Positions 28,405 to 37,407 of a stretch of DNA of 64,000 bases are shown here, in pieces. Numbering within the stretch: the stretch's first letter is position 1; the number at the start of each line of letters is the position of its first letter. Origin of the DNA: Rickettsiaceae bacterium (GTDB taxonomy: Bacteria; Pseudomonadota; Alphaproteobacteria; Rickettsiales; UBA1997); assembly GCA_021323225.1 (NCBI GenBank), contig JAJTCH010000002.1, positions 264,425 through 328,424 of the forward strand, read 5' to 3'. A model generated the notes under the pieces. The model did no database searches. It was not told the DNA's origin and saw nothing but the letters and a program-made list of their open reading frames with translations. Position numbers and translations under genes: made by a program.

Positions 28405-29424
28405 ATGAAAAAAAGAGTTTTAATTACCGGGGTTACTGGGATGGTTGGTTCACACTTGACTGATTTTCTATTAGAGAATACTGATTGGGAAATTTATGGA
28501 ATGTGTCGCTGGAGAAGTCCGCTTGATAATATTGCGCATTTGATTGAAAAAATTAATAAAAAAGACCGTCTATATTTGTTATATGGTGACTTACGCGATT
28601 ACATTTCCATTCAAGACGTAATGTATAGGTCAAAACCGGATTATATTTTTCATTTAGCTGCACAAAGTTATCCGCAGACCAGTTTTGAATCCCCACTAGA
28701 CACTTTTGAAACCAATATTCAGGGAACTGCGCGAATTTTAGAGGCAGTGCGCAAATCTCCTGATAAAATTAAACCAGTTATTCATGTTTGTGCCTCAAGC
28801 GAGGTGTTTGGAAGAGTGCCAAAAGAAAAATTACCAATTAATGAGGAATGTGGTTTTCACCCCGCTTCTCCTTATGCCATTTCCAAAGTAGGAACCGATT
28901 TGGTTGGTAGATATTATGCTGAAGCTTATAATATGATGGTAATGACTACCAGAATGTTTACTCATACTGGACCTAGACGTGGTGATGTTTTTGCTGAAAG
29001 TACATTTGCTAAGCAAATAGCAATGATCGAAAAAAACCTCATTCCGCCAGTCGTTAAAGTTGGAAATTTAGATTCCCTTAGAACTTTTGCAGATGTGCGA
29101 GATGCGGTGCGTGCTTATTATATATTGGTTACCAAGAAGCCGATCGCTGGAGAGTATTATAATATTGGCGGGACTTTTAGTTGCACCATTGGCAAGATGC
29201 TGGAATTTCTAATTTCAATTTCTACCGTTAAAGATAAAATTAAGATTGAAACTGATTCGGAGAGATTAAGGCCTATTGATGCTGATTTGCAAATACCTGA
29301 TACCTCCAAATTCACTAAGCATACAGGTTGGAAACCAGAGATTACTTTCGAGCAAACTATGCAAGATTTGTTAGATTATTGGAGACAGAGAATTGATAAG
29401 GGTGAGAAATTCCTAACTAGATGA
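28405..29424 (+). CDS. GDP-mannose 4,6-dehydratase-like SDR, probably GDP-heptose 4,6-dehydratase
   Basis: 339 residues. It has the GMD signs: nucleotide loop GVTGMVGSHLT at 9-19, HLAAQSYPQTSFESP near 83-97, catalytic SSEVFG (Ser132, Glu133) and Tyr157/Lys161 in SPYAISK. It lies directly upstream of hddA, gmhA and hddC-gmhB, the pathway to GDP-D-glycero-D-manno-heptose. In Yersinia and Campylobacter a GMD relative in the same setting (DmhA/WcbK) dehydrates that heptose towards 6-deoxyheptoses. By context I prefer the heptose substrate, but ManC also supplies GDP-mannose, so classical GMD activity is not excluded. Confidence 0.8.
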   Translation: MKKRVLITGVTGMVGSHLTDFLLENTDWEIYGMCRWRSPLDNIAHLIEKINKKDRLYLLYGDLRDYISIQDVMYRSKPDYIFHLAAQSYPQTSFESPLDTFETNIQGTARILEAVRKSPDKIKPVIHVCASSEVFGRVPKEKLPINEECGFHPASPYAISKVGTDLVGRYYAEAYNMMVMTTRMFTHTGPRRGDVFAESTFAKQIAMIEKNLIPPVVKVGNLDSLRTFADVRDAVRAYYILVTKKPIAGEYYNIGGTFSCTIGKMLEFLISISTVKDKIKIETDSERLRPIDADLQIPDTSKFTKHTGWKPEITFEQTMQDLLDYWRQRIDKGEKFLTR

Positions 29425-30482
29425 ATATGTTCAATAATTTATTACTAGTTCGTTCTCGATCACCTTTACGTTTAGGGCTTGCTGGAGGGGGTACGGATAT
29501 GGAATCATTTTATAGTCAGCATGGAGGTTGTGTTTTAAATGCTACGATTGATTTATATGCTTGTTGTACAATAAAGCCTAAAAATAATGGCAAAATTAAA
29601 TTTATTGCTGCGGATCTAGAGGAAGAATTCGAAACTGATTTAACTAGCAATATTCATACAACTGGTAACTTAAGGATCCATAAAGCCATATATAATCGTA
29701 TTATAAAGGACTATAACCGTGGTGAGCCGATTGGTTCTTTTAAGATGACTACTTATTGTGATTCTCCGGCTGGTTCTGGCCTTGGCTCTTCTTCAACTTT
29801 AGTAGTTTCAATTATCAAGGCTTATGCGGAATTGCTTTCACTGCCATTAGGGGATTATGATATTGCTCATTTGGCTTATGAAATTGAGCGCAAAGATTTG
29901 AATATGAGGGGAGGGAAACAAGATCAATATGCTGCGACTTTTGGTGGAGTAAATTTTATGGAATTCTATGAAAATGACCGCACAATAATTAATCCATTAA
30001 AAGTTAGAAGATGGATTTTGTCAGAATTAGAGCAATCTCTAATATTATTTTATACAGGTGTTTCTAGGGATTCGGGTTCTATTATTGAAGAACAAGATAA
30101 AAATATTTCTAATAAATCTTTAGCTACCATTACCTCAATGCTTGCTATAAAAAATGAAGCATATGAAATGAAAGAGGCTTTACTAAAAGGTAATATAAGG
30201 GCTTTGGCTGACTCTATGAAACGTGGCTGGCAAGCCAAAAAAAATGCTTCTAGTAAAATTTCCAACAGTAATATTGATAGAATTTATGATATGGTGATTA
30301 ATGCTGGAGCCATGGCTGGAAAAATTTCTGGGGCTGGGGGTGGTGGGTTTATTATGTTTTTGGTTCCGCCCTCTAAAAGGATGAAGATTATGCGTTTACT
30401 TGAGCAGGAAAAAGAAGGTAGAACAATGCCTTGTCACTTTGTGGATGAGGGGTCACAGAGTTGGAAAATTTTTAAAGATTAA
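29421..30482 (+). CDS. hddA: D-glycero-alpha-D-manno-heptose 7-phosphate kinase (GHMP family)
   Basis: 353 residues. GHMP kinase motifs: SPLRLGLAGGGTDMESF near 14-30, the ATP-binding DSPAGSGLGSSST (114-126) and the C-terminal KISGAGGGGFIMFL loop. The GGGTDMESFY opening and the neighbours are typical of HddA. It phosphorylates C1 of D-glycero-D-manno-heptose 7-phosphate made by GmhA. Overlaps the upstream dehydratase by 4 bp. Confidence 0.9.
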   Translation: MNMFNNLLLVRSRSPLRLGLAGGGTDMESFYSQHGGCVLNATIDLYACCTIKPKNNGKIKFIAADLEEEFETDLTSNIHTTGNLRIHKAIYNRIIKDYNRGEPIGSFKMTTYCDSPAGSGLGSSSTLVVSIIKAYAELLSLPLGDYDIAHLAYEIERKDLNMRGGKQDQYAATFGGVNFMEFYENDRTIINPLKVRRWILSELEQSLILFYTGVSRDSGSIIEEQDKNISNKSLATITSMLAIKNEAYEMKEALLKGNIRALADSMKRGWQAKKNASSKISNSNIDRIYDMVINAGAMAGKISGAGGGGFIMFLVPPSKRMKIMRLLEQEKEGRTMPCHFVDEGSQSWKIFKD

Positions 30483-30552
30483 AAATTGAGTTCCTTCATT
30501 TTATCGGTTCTTAGTGTTAGTTGATGATAATAAAATAATTATTAAAAAAAGA

Positions 30553-31155
30553 ATGCAAAATTATATCAAATCCGAGTTCCAAAAAACTGCAGAAGTTTTT
30601 AATAAAATTTTAGCCGATCACAAATTTTGTGAATCAATTGAAAAAATAGTGGCAGTTTGCATCAGATCTTTGACTGCTGGCAAGAAAATAATGTTTTGTG
30701 GTAATGGTGGAAGTGCAGCTGATTCTCAGCATCTATCTGCGGAGTTGGTGAGTAAATTATGCTATGACCGCCCGGCTTTAAATGCTATTGCTTTAACAGT
30801 TGACACATCGGCTCTTACTGCTATTGGAAATGATTATGGTTACCTATATTCTTTTTCAAGGCAGGTTGAAGCAGTAGGAAATGTGGGTGATGTTCTGGTG
30901 GTTTTTTCAACCTCTGGCAGAAGCAAAAATATCATCGAGGCAATTAAAAAAGCCAAAGAAAAAAATATTATTACCATAGGATTTTTAGGTAAAGATGGTA
31001 GAGACATTGGGTCAATTGTTGATTACCAAATCAATATCCCATCAGATGAGACTCCAAAAATTCAAGAGGGACATATTTCTACTGGACACATAATTTGTGC
31101 TTTGATTGAAGAGCATTTTTTTGGTGCGACTCACAATCCTAATTATAAAAAATAA
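30553..31155 (+). CDS. gmhA: Sedoheptulose 7-phosphate isomerase
   Basis: 200 residues from the ATG at 30553, which matches the start of known GmhA proteins; a GTG at 30514 would add 13. SIS domain with [16 protein letters not shown] near 58-73 and STSGRSKNI near 118. It converts sedoheptulose 7-phosphate to D-glycero-D-manno-heptose 7-phosphate, the entry step of heptose synthesis. Its stop overlaps the start of hddC-gmhB by 1 bp. Confidence 0.93.
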   Translation: MQNYIKSEFQKTAEVFNKILADHKFCESIEKIVAVCIRSLTAGKKIMFCGNGGSAADSQHLSAELVSKLCYDRPALNAIALTVDTSALTAIGNDYGYLYSFSRQVEAVGNVGDVLVVFSTSGRSKNIIEAIKKAKEKNIITIGFLGKDGRDIGSIVDYQINIPSDETPKIQEGHISTGHIICALIEEHFFGATHNPNYKK

Positions 31156-32357
31156 TGCAGGCCGTCATTCTTGCGGGTGGTTTTGGTACTAGGCTTCAAG
31201 ATGTTATTAAAGATGTTCCGAAGCCGATGGCCAAAATTGGCAATTTACCATTTCTTACCTATCTTTTTACTTATTTAAAAAACCAACAGTTCACTGATGT
31301 AGTATTGTCGGTTGGCTACCTAAAAGAGAAAATAATTGATTATTTCGGCAATTCTTATTTAGGAATTAATATCCAATATGCTATTGAAGATAAGCCACTG
31401 GGTACTGGTGGCGCAATTTTAAATTCATTAAAATTTATTGATGAAACTAAGCCAGTAGTGGTTTTAAATGGTGATACCTTCCTGCGAGTTGATTATCAAA
31501 AGTTAATATATTTTCATCATAACAAAGAATCGGATTTGACCATTGTTCTAAGGCATTTGCAGGATTCTGGTAGATATGGTTCTGTTATAATTGATGAGCA
31601 AAGTTCTATAGTAAATTTTTCTGAAAAGGTCAAAGATCGCTCAGCTCTCATTAATGGGGGGGTTTATATTTTAAATCCACGAGTTTTTGCTAAATATAAT
31701 CCACCTCAACAATTTTCTTTTGAGCAGGATTTCTTAAGTAAAAATTTAAGCTCCATCAAATCCTTTGCTTTTCCTGTAGATGATTATTTTATTGATATTG
31801 GTGTCCCTGAAGATTACAAAATAGCAAATCTTGAGCTACCAAAATTAATTAAAAATAAAGCTCTATTTTTAGATCGTGACGGAGTAATAAATGTTGATTA
31901 TGGATATGTCCATAAAATAGAAAATTTCCATTTTGTTGATGGAATTTTTGAACTCTGCCAAGAAATACAACAGCAAGGTTATTTAATTTTTGTTATGACT
32001 AACCAAGCTGGTATTGCAAAAGGATATTATACTGAAGAACAGTTTTTAGAACTAACTAGATGGATGGAAAGTGAATTTTTAAATAGAGAGATTAAGATTA
32101 TCAAAACTTACTACTGCCCCTATCATATCGATGGAGTAATAGAAAAATATAAGAAAGATTCTCTAGATAGAAAACCAAATCCTGGAATGTTTCTAAAAGC
32201 AATTACTAATTTTAATATTGATCCTGAAAAGTCGATAATGATTGGTGATAAGGAAAGTGATATCATTGCTGCTAAAAGCGCTAATGTTGGCCAAAGAATT
32301 CTATATAATTGCTCGGACTCAATGCGCTATCTTTTAAATAAGCTATTATTGCAATAG
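31155..32357 (+). CDS. hddC: Fusion of heptose-1-phosphate guanylyltransferase (HddC) and heptose bisphosphate phosphatase (GmhB)
   Basis: 400 residues in two domains. About 1-228 is a nucleotidyltransferase ([10 protein letters not shown] at 6-14, LGTGGAIL near 82, VLNGDTFL near 104). About 233-400 is a HAD phosphatase (catalytic Asp240 and Asp242 in [18 protein letters not shown] and IGDKESDI). One protein would thus remove the C7 phosphate and add GMP to C1. In the phosphatase zinc loop the CPYH half is present, but the usual later Cys-x-Cys before RKPNPGM is replaced by DSLD, so zinc binding is probably absent. The 3' end overlaps the convergent glycosyltransferase by 31 bp. Confidence 0.88.
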   Translation: MQAVILAGGFGTRLQDVIKDVPKPMAKIGNLPFLTYLFTYLKNQQFTDVVLSVGYLKEKIIDYFGNSYLGINIQYAIEDKPLGTGGAILNSLKFIDETKPVVVLNGDTFLRVDYQKLIYFHHNKESDLTIVLRHLQDSGRYGSVIIDEQSSIVNFSEKVKDRSALINGGVYILNPRVFAKYNPPQQFSFEQDFLSKNLSSIKSFAFPVDDYFIDIGVPEDYKIANLELPKLIKNKALFLDRDGVINVDYGYVHKIENFHFVDGIFELCQEIQQQGYLIFVMTNQAGIAKGYYTEEQFLELTRWMESEFLNREIKIIKTYYCPYHIDGVIEKYKKDSLDRKPNPGMFLKAITNFNIDPEKSIMIGDKESDIIAAKSANVGQRILYNCSDSMRYLLNKLLLQ

Positions 32358-33493
32358 TAAAAATCTTTATAGACTAGAGCCAAAGTTTCCATATTCCATT
32401 TTTCATTGCATTTCTTTAAGCTCTCGATTTTTGACTGATCAAAATACAAGATTTGCTGCCTCAGCTGAAAATAATTTCCACAATCCATTTGTTCAAAACA
32501 ATTTTTATAAAGTTTTGCCAAGTTATTAAATGGTGTAGTATTTGACGCAATAACTTTTTTTCCTAGCTGTAAAGCTTGCGCCGCAATTGAAGATCCGGAT
32601 ATTCTAGTTTCCAAATAGTTTATTACCACAAAATCTACAGATGACATCAATTTCCAAAATAGTTTGTCATCTAGGTTAGATAGAAAAATAATTCTATCTA
32701 TAAAGTCATCTTGCTTCTCATACTTGCTGATAAGGTTACAAATTCTTATAATAGCCTCTTCTTTTGTTGCCATCTTTAGAGAATAAGGATGAACAGAGCC
32801 AGCTATAATTAATTTATAGCGCTTATCTAGTCTTGCTAAGGCTTCTATTGTGGTTTCAATATCTTTATCATCTCTTAAGAAACCAAATATTCCGATAAAT
32901 ATATCATTATTATTAGGTTCTAATTGGGTAACTTCATGAATTTTGCTTCTATTTTTTAGAATATTTTCTTGCTGTAGTTCGGCAATTCTATGTTTGGTAA
33001 AATACGATAATGGTATGCATAAGCTATTACTAATATTAAATAGGTTATCCATTTTTGTTTTATCGCCCACATTATTAACGATGATCAGGACCTCTTTATA
33101 AGGCATGACTTTAGTTCTTATATGGGCGAAAAGATCGTAGTAAAATTTTTCAAATCCTCCTCCATCGATATGTAAAGAGTGTACAGTTATGACAATTTTT
33201 TTGGCATAATGAAAGATCAAATCTAATCTATTTTTGACGACATCAAAATTATTTCCAAATAATCCAAATTCTAAATGAATATCAACTATATCTACCGTTT
33301 TTATTGCATTGATAATAAATTTCTCAAAAAGAGTATTGGATGGAGATTTTACATCACACAAGCCCAGATCGAGGATTTTACTATCAAAGAATGGGGTCAA
33401 TCCCTCACATACGCCATAAGCATATTGTGCAACTGGGCAGTTAAATGAAAAATCGGCAATTGTGCCTATAACAGGTCTTATTGCGTTGGTCAT
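32327..33493 (-). CDS. Family 4-like glycosyltransferase
   Basis: 388 residues. GT-B layout with an N-terminal half containing [12 protein letters not shown] and VITVHSLH, and a C-terminal half with [25 protein letters not shown] and [20 protein letters not shown]. It shares these blocks with the gene at 34716-36002 (INIQYEYGLFGKN, YIGIFGFLSAYKGFDVALDAL), so the two are paralogues. First convergent gene of the minus-strand sub-block of the locus. Sugar specificity unknown, heptose derivatives being likely by context. Confidence 0.78.
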   Translation of the reverse strand: MTNAIRPVIGTIADFSFNCPVAQYAYGVCEGLTPFFDSKILDLGLCDVKSPSNTLFEKFIINAIKTVDIVDIHLEFGLFGNNFDVVKNRLDLIFHYAKKIVITVHSLHIDGGGFEKFYYDLFAHIRTKVMPYKEVLIIVNNVGDKTKMDNLFNISNSLCIPLSYFTKHRIAELQQENILKNRSKIHEVTQLEPNNNDIFIGIFGFLRDDKDIETTIEALARLDKRYKLIIAGSVHPYSLKMATKEEAIIRICNLISKYEKQDDFIDRIIFLSNLDDKLFWKLMSSVDFVVINYLETRISGSSIAAQALQLGKKVIASNTTPFNNLAKLYKNCFEQMDCGNYFQLRQQILYFDQSKIESLKKCNEKWNMETLALVYKDFYYCNNSLFKR

Positions 33494-33494
33494 A

Positions 33495-34475
33495 TTAGAA
33501 GTTATTGTAATACCATTCTCTCATTTTTATTAGTCCCTGATCGAGTGGCGTTAATGAATTCTTAAAATTTGGTAACAACATATTTAATTTTGCTTCATCT
33601 GCACTTTTAATAAATCTCCCTTCTGGCATATCAGTTCTGAAGTGAAAGTTACATTTCACATTATATAGCTCGCACATTCTCTCCGCTAATTCTTTTAGTG
33701 ATGTGGTATCTTTAGTTCCTATATTAAAAGCGCCACCACTTTCTTGATTTGCAATAGCAATTTGTAGTATCAATTCTGCGCAGTCTTTAGCATACACATA
33801 GTTTCTTTTTTGCTTGCCAGATCCCCATATTTCTACTGTTCCTTTATTATCTAAAACTTTTTTGACTAATGAGGGAAGTCCCTGAGAAAACTCTCCAGCC
33901 CATGTATATCTTTCTCCATAAATATTAAATGGACGTACTATAGTAAGTTTCTTATTATTTTCTTTTGACCAAATCTGTGATTTTACTTCCAAAAGGCGCT
34001 TTGCCCAACCATAACCCAAGTTCGCTTTTTCAGGTATACCTTGATATGCAAAGTCTTCCTTAATTATATCAGGACCATCATCATCATAAATACAAGCAGA
34101 ACTAACCACAATAAGTTCCTTGATATTTTTTTTGTCAAGAAATCTAAAAAATGCATTTGTCATATTGTCATTATGAAGCAACATCTCAGAGTGATTTTTG
34201 GACGAATATCCAATACCGAGCACCTTACTTGCTGCATGAAATACTATATCAATTTCTCTTATACCATCCTCTACTGCTTCAATATCAATAATATCATGTT
34301 TAATGATTTTTATTCTTTCTTGATCTTTTAGATATTCAATTTTACCACGAGAAATATCGTCTAATATTGTAACATTGGAGCCGCTCTCAACAAGAGAGTC
34401 ACAAATATGAGAACCAATTAAACCAAGACCTCCAGTTACTAAAATATTTTTGTTACGATAATGTTCTGACATCAT
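33495..34475 (-). CDS. SDR nucleotide-sugar epimerase/reductase with catalytic cysteine (GDP-fucose synthase/GME-like)
   Basis: 326 residues. NAD(P) loop TGGLGLIGSHICDSL at 14-28, Tyr155/Lys159 in YGWAKR, and a cysteine (Cys128) in VSSACIY in the position used as acid/base for C3/C5 epimerisation by GDP-fucose synthase and GDP-mannose 3,5-epimerase. This points to a GDP sugar substrate. Beside the GDP-heptose genes it is a good candidate for epimerising a GDP-4-keto-6-deoxyheptose. It lies 1 bp before the glycosyltransferase at 32327. Confidence 0.78.
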   Translation of the reverse strand: MMSEHYRNKNILVTGGLGLIGSHICDSLVESGSNVTILDDISRGKIEYLKDQERIKIIKHDIIDIEAVEDGIREIDIVFHAASKVLGIGYSSKNHSEMLLHNDNMTNAFFRFLDKKNIKELIVVSSACIYDDDGPDIIKEDFAYQGIPEKANLGYGWAKRLLEVKSQIWSKENNKKLTIVRPFNIYGERYTWAGEFSQGLPSLVKKVLDNKGTVEIWGSGKQKRNYVYAKDCAELILQIAIANQESGGAFNIGTKDTTSLKELAERMCELYNVKCNFHFRTDMPEGRFIKSADEAKLNMLLPNFKNSLTPLDQGLIKMREWYYNNF

Positions 34476-34715
34476 TTATTTCTTATAATGCATGAAGAAG
34501 ACTGATATATAGTTACAGAGCAATACAGATCTTTCGTGATAATTGGACAAAGCAAAGTGCAAGACCGCTGTAATGAAGGTAAGATACTAGATAAAGGGTG
34601 GATAGGTAAATGCTAATAAAAGATTGCATTCTTCTTACTTACAAGTGTTGACTTGATTATTAAAAAATCGTTTTAAACCAATATCCTGACCAAGAAATAG
34701 CTCTCAATAATGAGT
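34476..34715. other. 240-bp gap between two minus-strand genes of the polysaccharide locus
   Basis: No gene, RNA or clear repeat is visible. It is the longest gap in the minus-strand block. A promoter for the two downstream minus-strand genes could lie here. Short coding-like tails occur on the minus strand, but I cannot match them to a family. Confidence 0.4.
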
Positions 34716-36002
34716 TTACTGCTTCAAAGTTGCAATAGCTGCGTCAGTATAGGTCTTAATATTGGTATCTACTCCATAATTTTTCTTAGCTTCTAAAATA
34801 TTGTTTCTCAATGATTCTACAGTTATGATTTTTTTTGATAGCTCAATATGATTACCTTGATCAAAAAAGGTAAGGCATCCTGGATAGTAATCTTCATGAT
34901 ATTCTTCAAAAGCTTTAGTTCTTGAGGCTATTATTTTTCCGCCATAATTTAAGTGTATTGCGTATGATATTGGCCCAGAACCTCCTTGTCCCACCTCATA
35001 ATATGGGAATATTGGAATATCAATACCGGCGATTACTAGTTTAAAATCTTCTTCATCAATCAAATGGTTTATATAGTGGATTCTTTCTCTTAGATTATTA
35101 TTTGTTATTATTGTATTTAGAAGTCTGGTTTGCCAATCAGCACAAAAATCTCTTCCAAATAAACTTCCTCCTGCATCATTTCTTTCTTGTTTAGTTGGAG
35201 CATTTATATATTTGTTGGTCATTGGATGTCTCTGACAGCACATAACTAATTGATAATTCTGTGGTAAAAGATTTAGTGCATCTAAGGCTACGTCAAAACC
35301 TTTATAAGCAGATAAGAAACCAAATATTCCAATATAAGTTTTTGATTCATCTAAATTATATTTTTTAATAAAATGTGATCTGGTATCTGGTGTATTCAAT
35401 TTTATTATATCTGCATTAGTGGCAGAAACAATTGGGTGATGTCTAACTGGTATTCCAAACTTTCCGAAATATTCTGCAAGCTCCTTTCTATGCACAATAA
35501 ATTCAATCTTTTTCCCCGATTTGATCATCTTTAGGATAAAAAATGAAAATTTAGTAAAAAAATAAGTAGCTAAATTTTCATTCTTATTTTTTTTAATTAA
35601 TTTAAATTTCCTTAATGCTTTTTTTATGTCTATTTTCAATTCGTCAAAGTTATTATTAAGATCTATATCTTTGGCAACAAAATAAGAATGAATGGTAATA
35701 GTAATTTTGTCGTGAGACTTAACGACTTTTTCAATTAATTGATGGGCTTTTTTAGCATTTTTCCCAAATAAGCCATACTCATATTGGATATTGATAAGGT
35801 CATATTTCTTAACTTGATTGATAATATCATCATCAACTTTTACTCCAGAATGGATTAATTTTTGATTTAAGTGTATACATTCAACTTTCTTAAAATGTTG
35901 ACTTAATTCCATGATTAACTGCTTAGTATAAGAAGCGTTACCACAATTTTCAGTCCATGATGATAATATGCCTAGGGTTTTATTTTTTGTTGAAGTACTC
36001 AT
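34716..36002 (-). CDS. Family 4-like glycosyltransferase, paralogue of the one at 32327
   Basis: 428 residues. It starts with GILSSWTENCGNASYTKQL, a typical GT-B opening, and contains LINIQYEYGLFGKNAKKAH, TIHSYFVA, YIGIFGFLSAYKGFDVALDALNLL and a late PYYEVGQGGSGPISYAIHLGG-like donor-site region. It is related to the gene at 32327 over most of its length, with a longer middle insertion (about 130-170, Lys-rich). It would add a sugar to the lipid-linked glycan on the cytoplasmic face. Specificity unknown. Confidence 0.78.
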   Translation of the reverse strand: MSTSTKNKTLGILSSWTENCGNASYTKQLIMELSQHFKKVECIHLNQKLIHSGVKVDDDIINQVKKYDLINIQYEYGLFGKNAKKAHQLIEKVVKSHDKITITIHSYFVAKDIDLNNNFDELKIDIKKALRKFKLIKKNKNENLATYFFTKFSFFILKMIKSGKKIEFIVHRKELAEYFGKFGIPVRHHPIVSATNADIIKLNTPDTRSHFIKKYNLDESKTYIGIFGFLSAYKGFDVALDALNLLPQNYQLVMCCQRHPMTNKYINAPTKQERNDAGGSLFGRDFCADWQTRLLNTIITNNNLRERIHYINHLIDEEDFKLVIAGIDIPIFPYYEVGQGGSGPISYAIHLNYGGKIIASRTKAFEEYHEDYYPGCLTFFDQGNHIELSKKIITVESLRNNILEAKKNYGVDTNIKTYTDAAIATLKQ

Positions 36003-36034
36003 CGCGTATGGATTTTGCTATTTATATTGTGGAG

Positions 36035-36928
36035 CTAAATTAAGAGATCAATATTGTGAGCTGAAATTAAATCTTTAATTTTTTTATTATCCATAAAAGT
36101 GCTGTTTGGTCTAGGTGTTTTGAAAATGGCATTAGAGTTTTTGATTGAAACCGGAATTATGTTATTTTTATCATAACCAAGCTTCTCCGCAATTTTTACC
36201 ATTACATCATATTTGGAAATGCCATTATCTGCACAAATATTAATGGTTCCTAGATTTTTACTACCATATTTTTCAATTAAATCAATAACGCAAGATGCTG
36301 CCAAATCAAAACTGATTGTGCTTCTGTAAGAATCAGAAAAAGCTTCAACTTTCCTACCATTTTGTAAATCCTCAACAATAAAATCGTAAAAATGTCTTTT
36401 TCTTGTAAGAGAGGGTCCAATTAAGAAAGGGTAATGTATAACATTTTGTTTGCGGGATAAAACAATTTGTTCTGCCAAAGACTTTTGTCTTCCGTATTCA
36501 TTAATAGGGTTGTGTCTATCCTCTTCTTTAAAGAAATAATCATTTACACTTTCTCCATATACTGCATCGGTTGATGAATAGTAGAAAGTGTAAATATTGG
36601 GGATTTTATTAATAAAATTTTCCAAGGCGGTTATATTTATATTTCTAGCGAATTGGGGGTTTTCTTCTACCTTGTCGGGATGATGATATGCAGATAAATA
36701 GATAATTTTTAAACTTTTATTTATTTTCCTTAACTTGTCACAGAATTCATCTACTGCAGTAAAGTCAGCGATATCTAATTTAAGCCATTTTATCCTTTCA
36801 CTCAGAATTGAAGGAGATGAATTATGGGTAGCAATAATTTCATTTGTTGTTTTTCCAAGAATATTTTTTAAAAAATAGGATCCAAGGTAGCCAGAAGCCC
36901 CAACAACTAGATACATATTACCAGGCAT
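36035..36928 (-). CDS. SDR nucleotide-sugar reductase (RmlD-like)
   Basis: 297 residues with a GASGYLGSYFL nucleotide loop at 9-19, YLSAYHHPDKVEENP, YSSTDAVYGES and a YxxxK dyad in EYGRQKSLAE. It resembles dTDP-4-keto-rhamnose reductase but is clearly different from RfbD at 16959. It overlaps by 11 bp the cupin gene at 36918. Cupin epimerase plus RmlD-like reductase is the arrangement used to finish 6-deoxy sugars, here perhaps the GDP-4-keto-heptose. Substrate is inferred from context. Confidence 0.75.
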   Translation of the reverse strand: MPGNMYLVVGASGYLGSYFLKNILGKTTNEIIATHNSSPSILSERIKWLKLDIADFTAVDEFCDKLRKINKSLKIIYLSAYHHPDKVEENPQFARNINITALENFINKIPNIYTFYYSSTDAVYGESVNDYFFKEEDRHNPINEYGRQKSLAEQIVLSRKQNVIHYPFLIGPSLTRKRHFYDFIVEDLQNGRKVEAFSDSYRSTISFDLAASCVIDLIEKYGSKNLGTINICADNGISKYDVMVKIAEKLGYDKNNIIPVSIKNSNAIFKTPRPNSTFMDNKKIKDLISAHNIDLLI

Positions 36929-37328
36929 CTTGATGCATATCGATTTGTGATTTGCCTTGACTATCTACTGATTCAATGACGCCAATGTCATAGAAAGCAA
37001 CCAATAACGTATCTTCCAAAAATTCAAATGAATGAGAAACATTCTTCTCAATAACAAAAAAATCTTCTTCCTTCATTAAGAATTCAAGAATTTGATTGTC
37101 GGCTTTTAATCTCAAATTAAATTTTCCAGAAGCAACAAAAAAAGCTTCGCGATTATTTCTGTGGTGGTGTCCACCGCGAATTGTTCCGGCAAAAGAATTG
37201 ATAACGTTAATCTGTTGCCACCCACTGCTGAATAATTGTCTTAGTGAGCCACGACTATCCTGATGTATAAATTCTGGTTTTAGAAATGAAATTATTTTGT
37301 TAATATCCTCTTTTTTCATTTGCCTCAT
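36918..37328 (-). CDS. RmlC/WxcM-like cupin, putative sugar epimerase
   Basis: 136 residues, a single cupin barrel with the metal or substrate motif GGHHHRNNREAFFVASG near 52-68 and DFFVIEKNVSHSFEFLED near 88-105. HHHR followed by a late His fits a cupin epimerase or isomerase of nucleotide sugars. It opens the minus-strand block and overlaps the SDR gene by 11 bp. Divergent from manC across 79 bp. MlghB-type epimerases of deoxyheptose pathways are RmlC-like cupins, so this is a candidate for that step. An internal start (MKKED) would shorten it by three residues. Confidence 0.75.
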   Translation of the reverse strand: MRQMKKEDINKIISFLKPEFIHQDSRGSLRQLFSSGWQQINVINSFAGTIRGGHHHRNNREAFFVASGKFNLRLKADNQILEFLMKEEDFFVIEKNVSHSFEFLEDTLLVAFYDIGVIESVDSQGKSQIDMHQDAW

Positions 37329-37407
37329 TCGTTAAAAAGCGTGATTTATAATGTATTTTATTTATATGTGAATTAGATTACTGGGGTATAAATGTAAGTT
37401 AAGAAAA
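37329..37407. promoter_or_regulatory. Divergent promoter region inside the polysaccharide locus
   Basis: The 79-bp gap separates the leftward cupin/heptose block from the rightward manC-rfbC block, so both transcripts must start here or nearby. It is A+T-rich; no specific operator is recognised. Confidence 0.5.
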
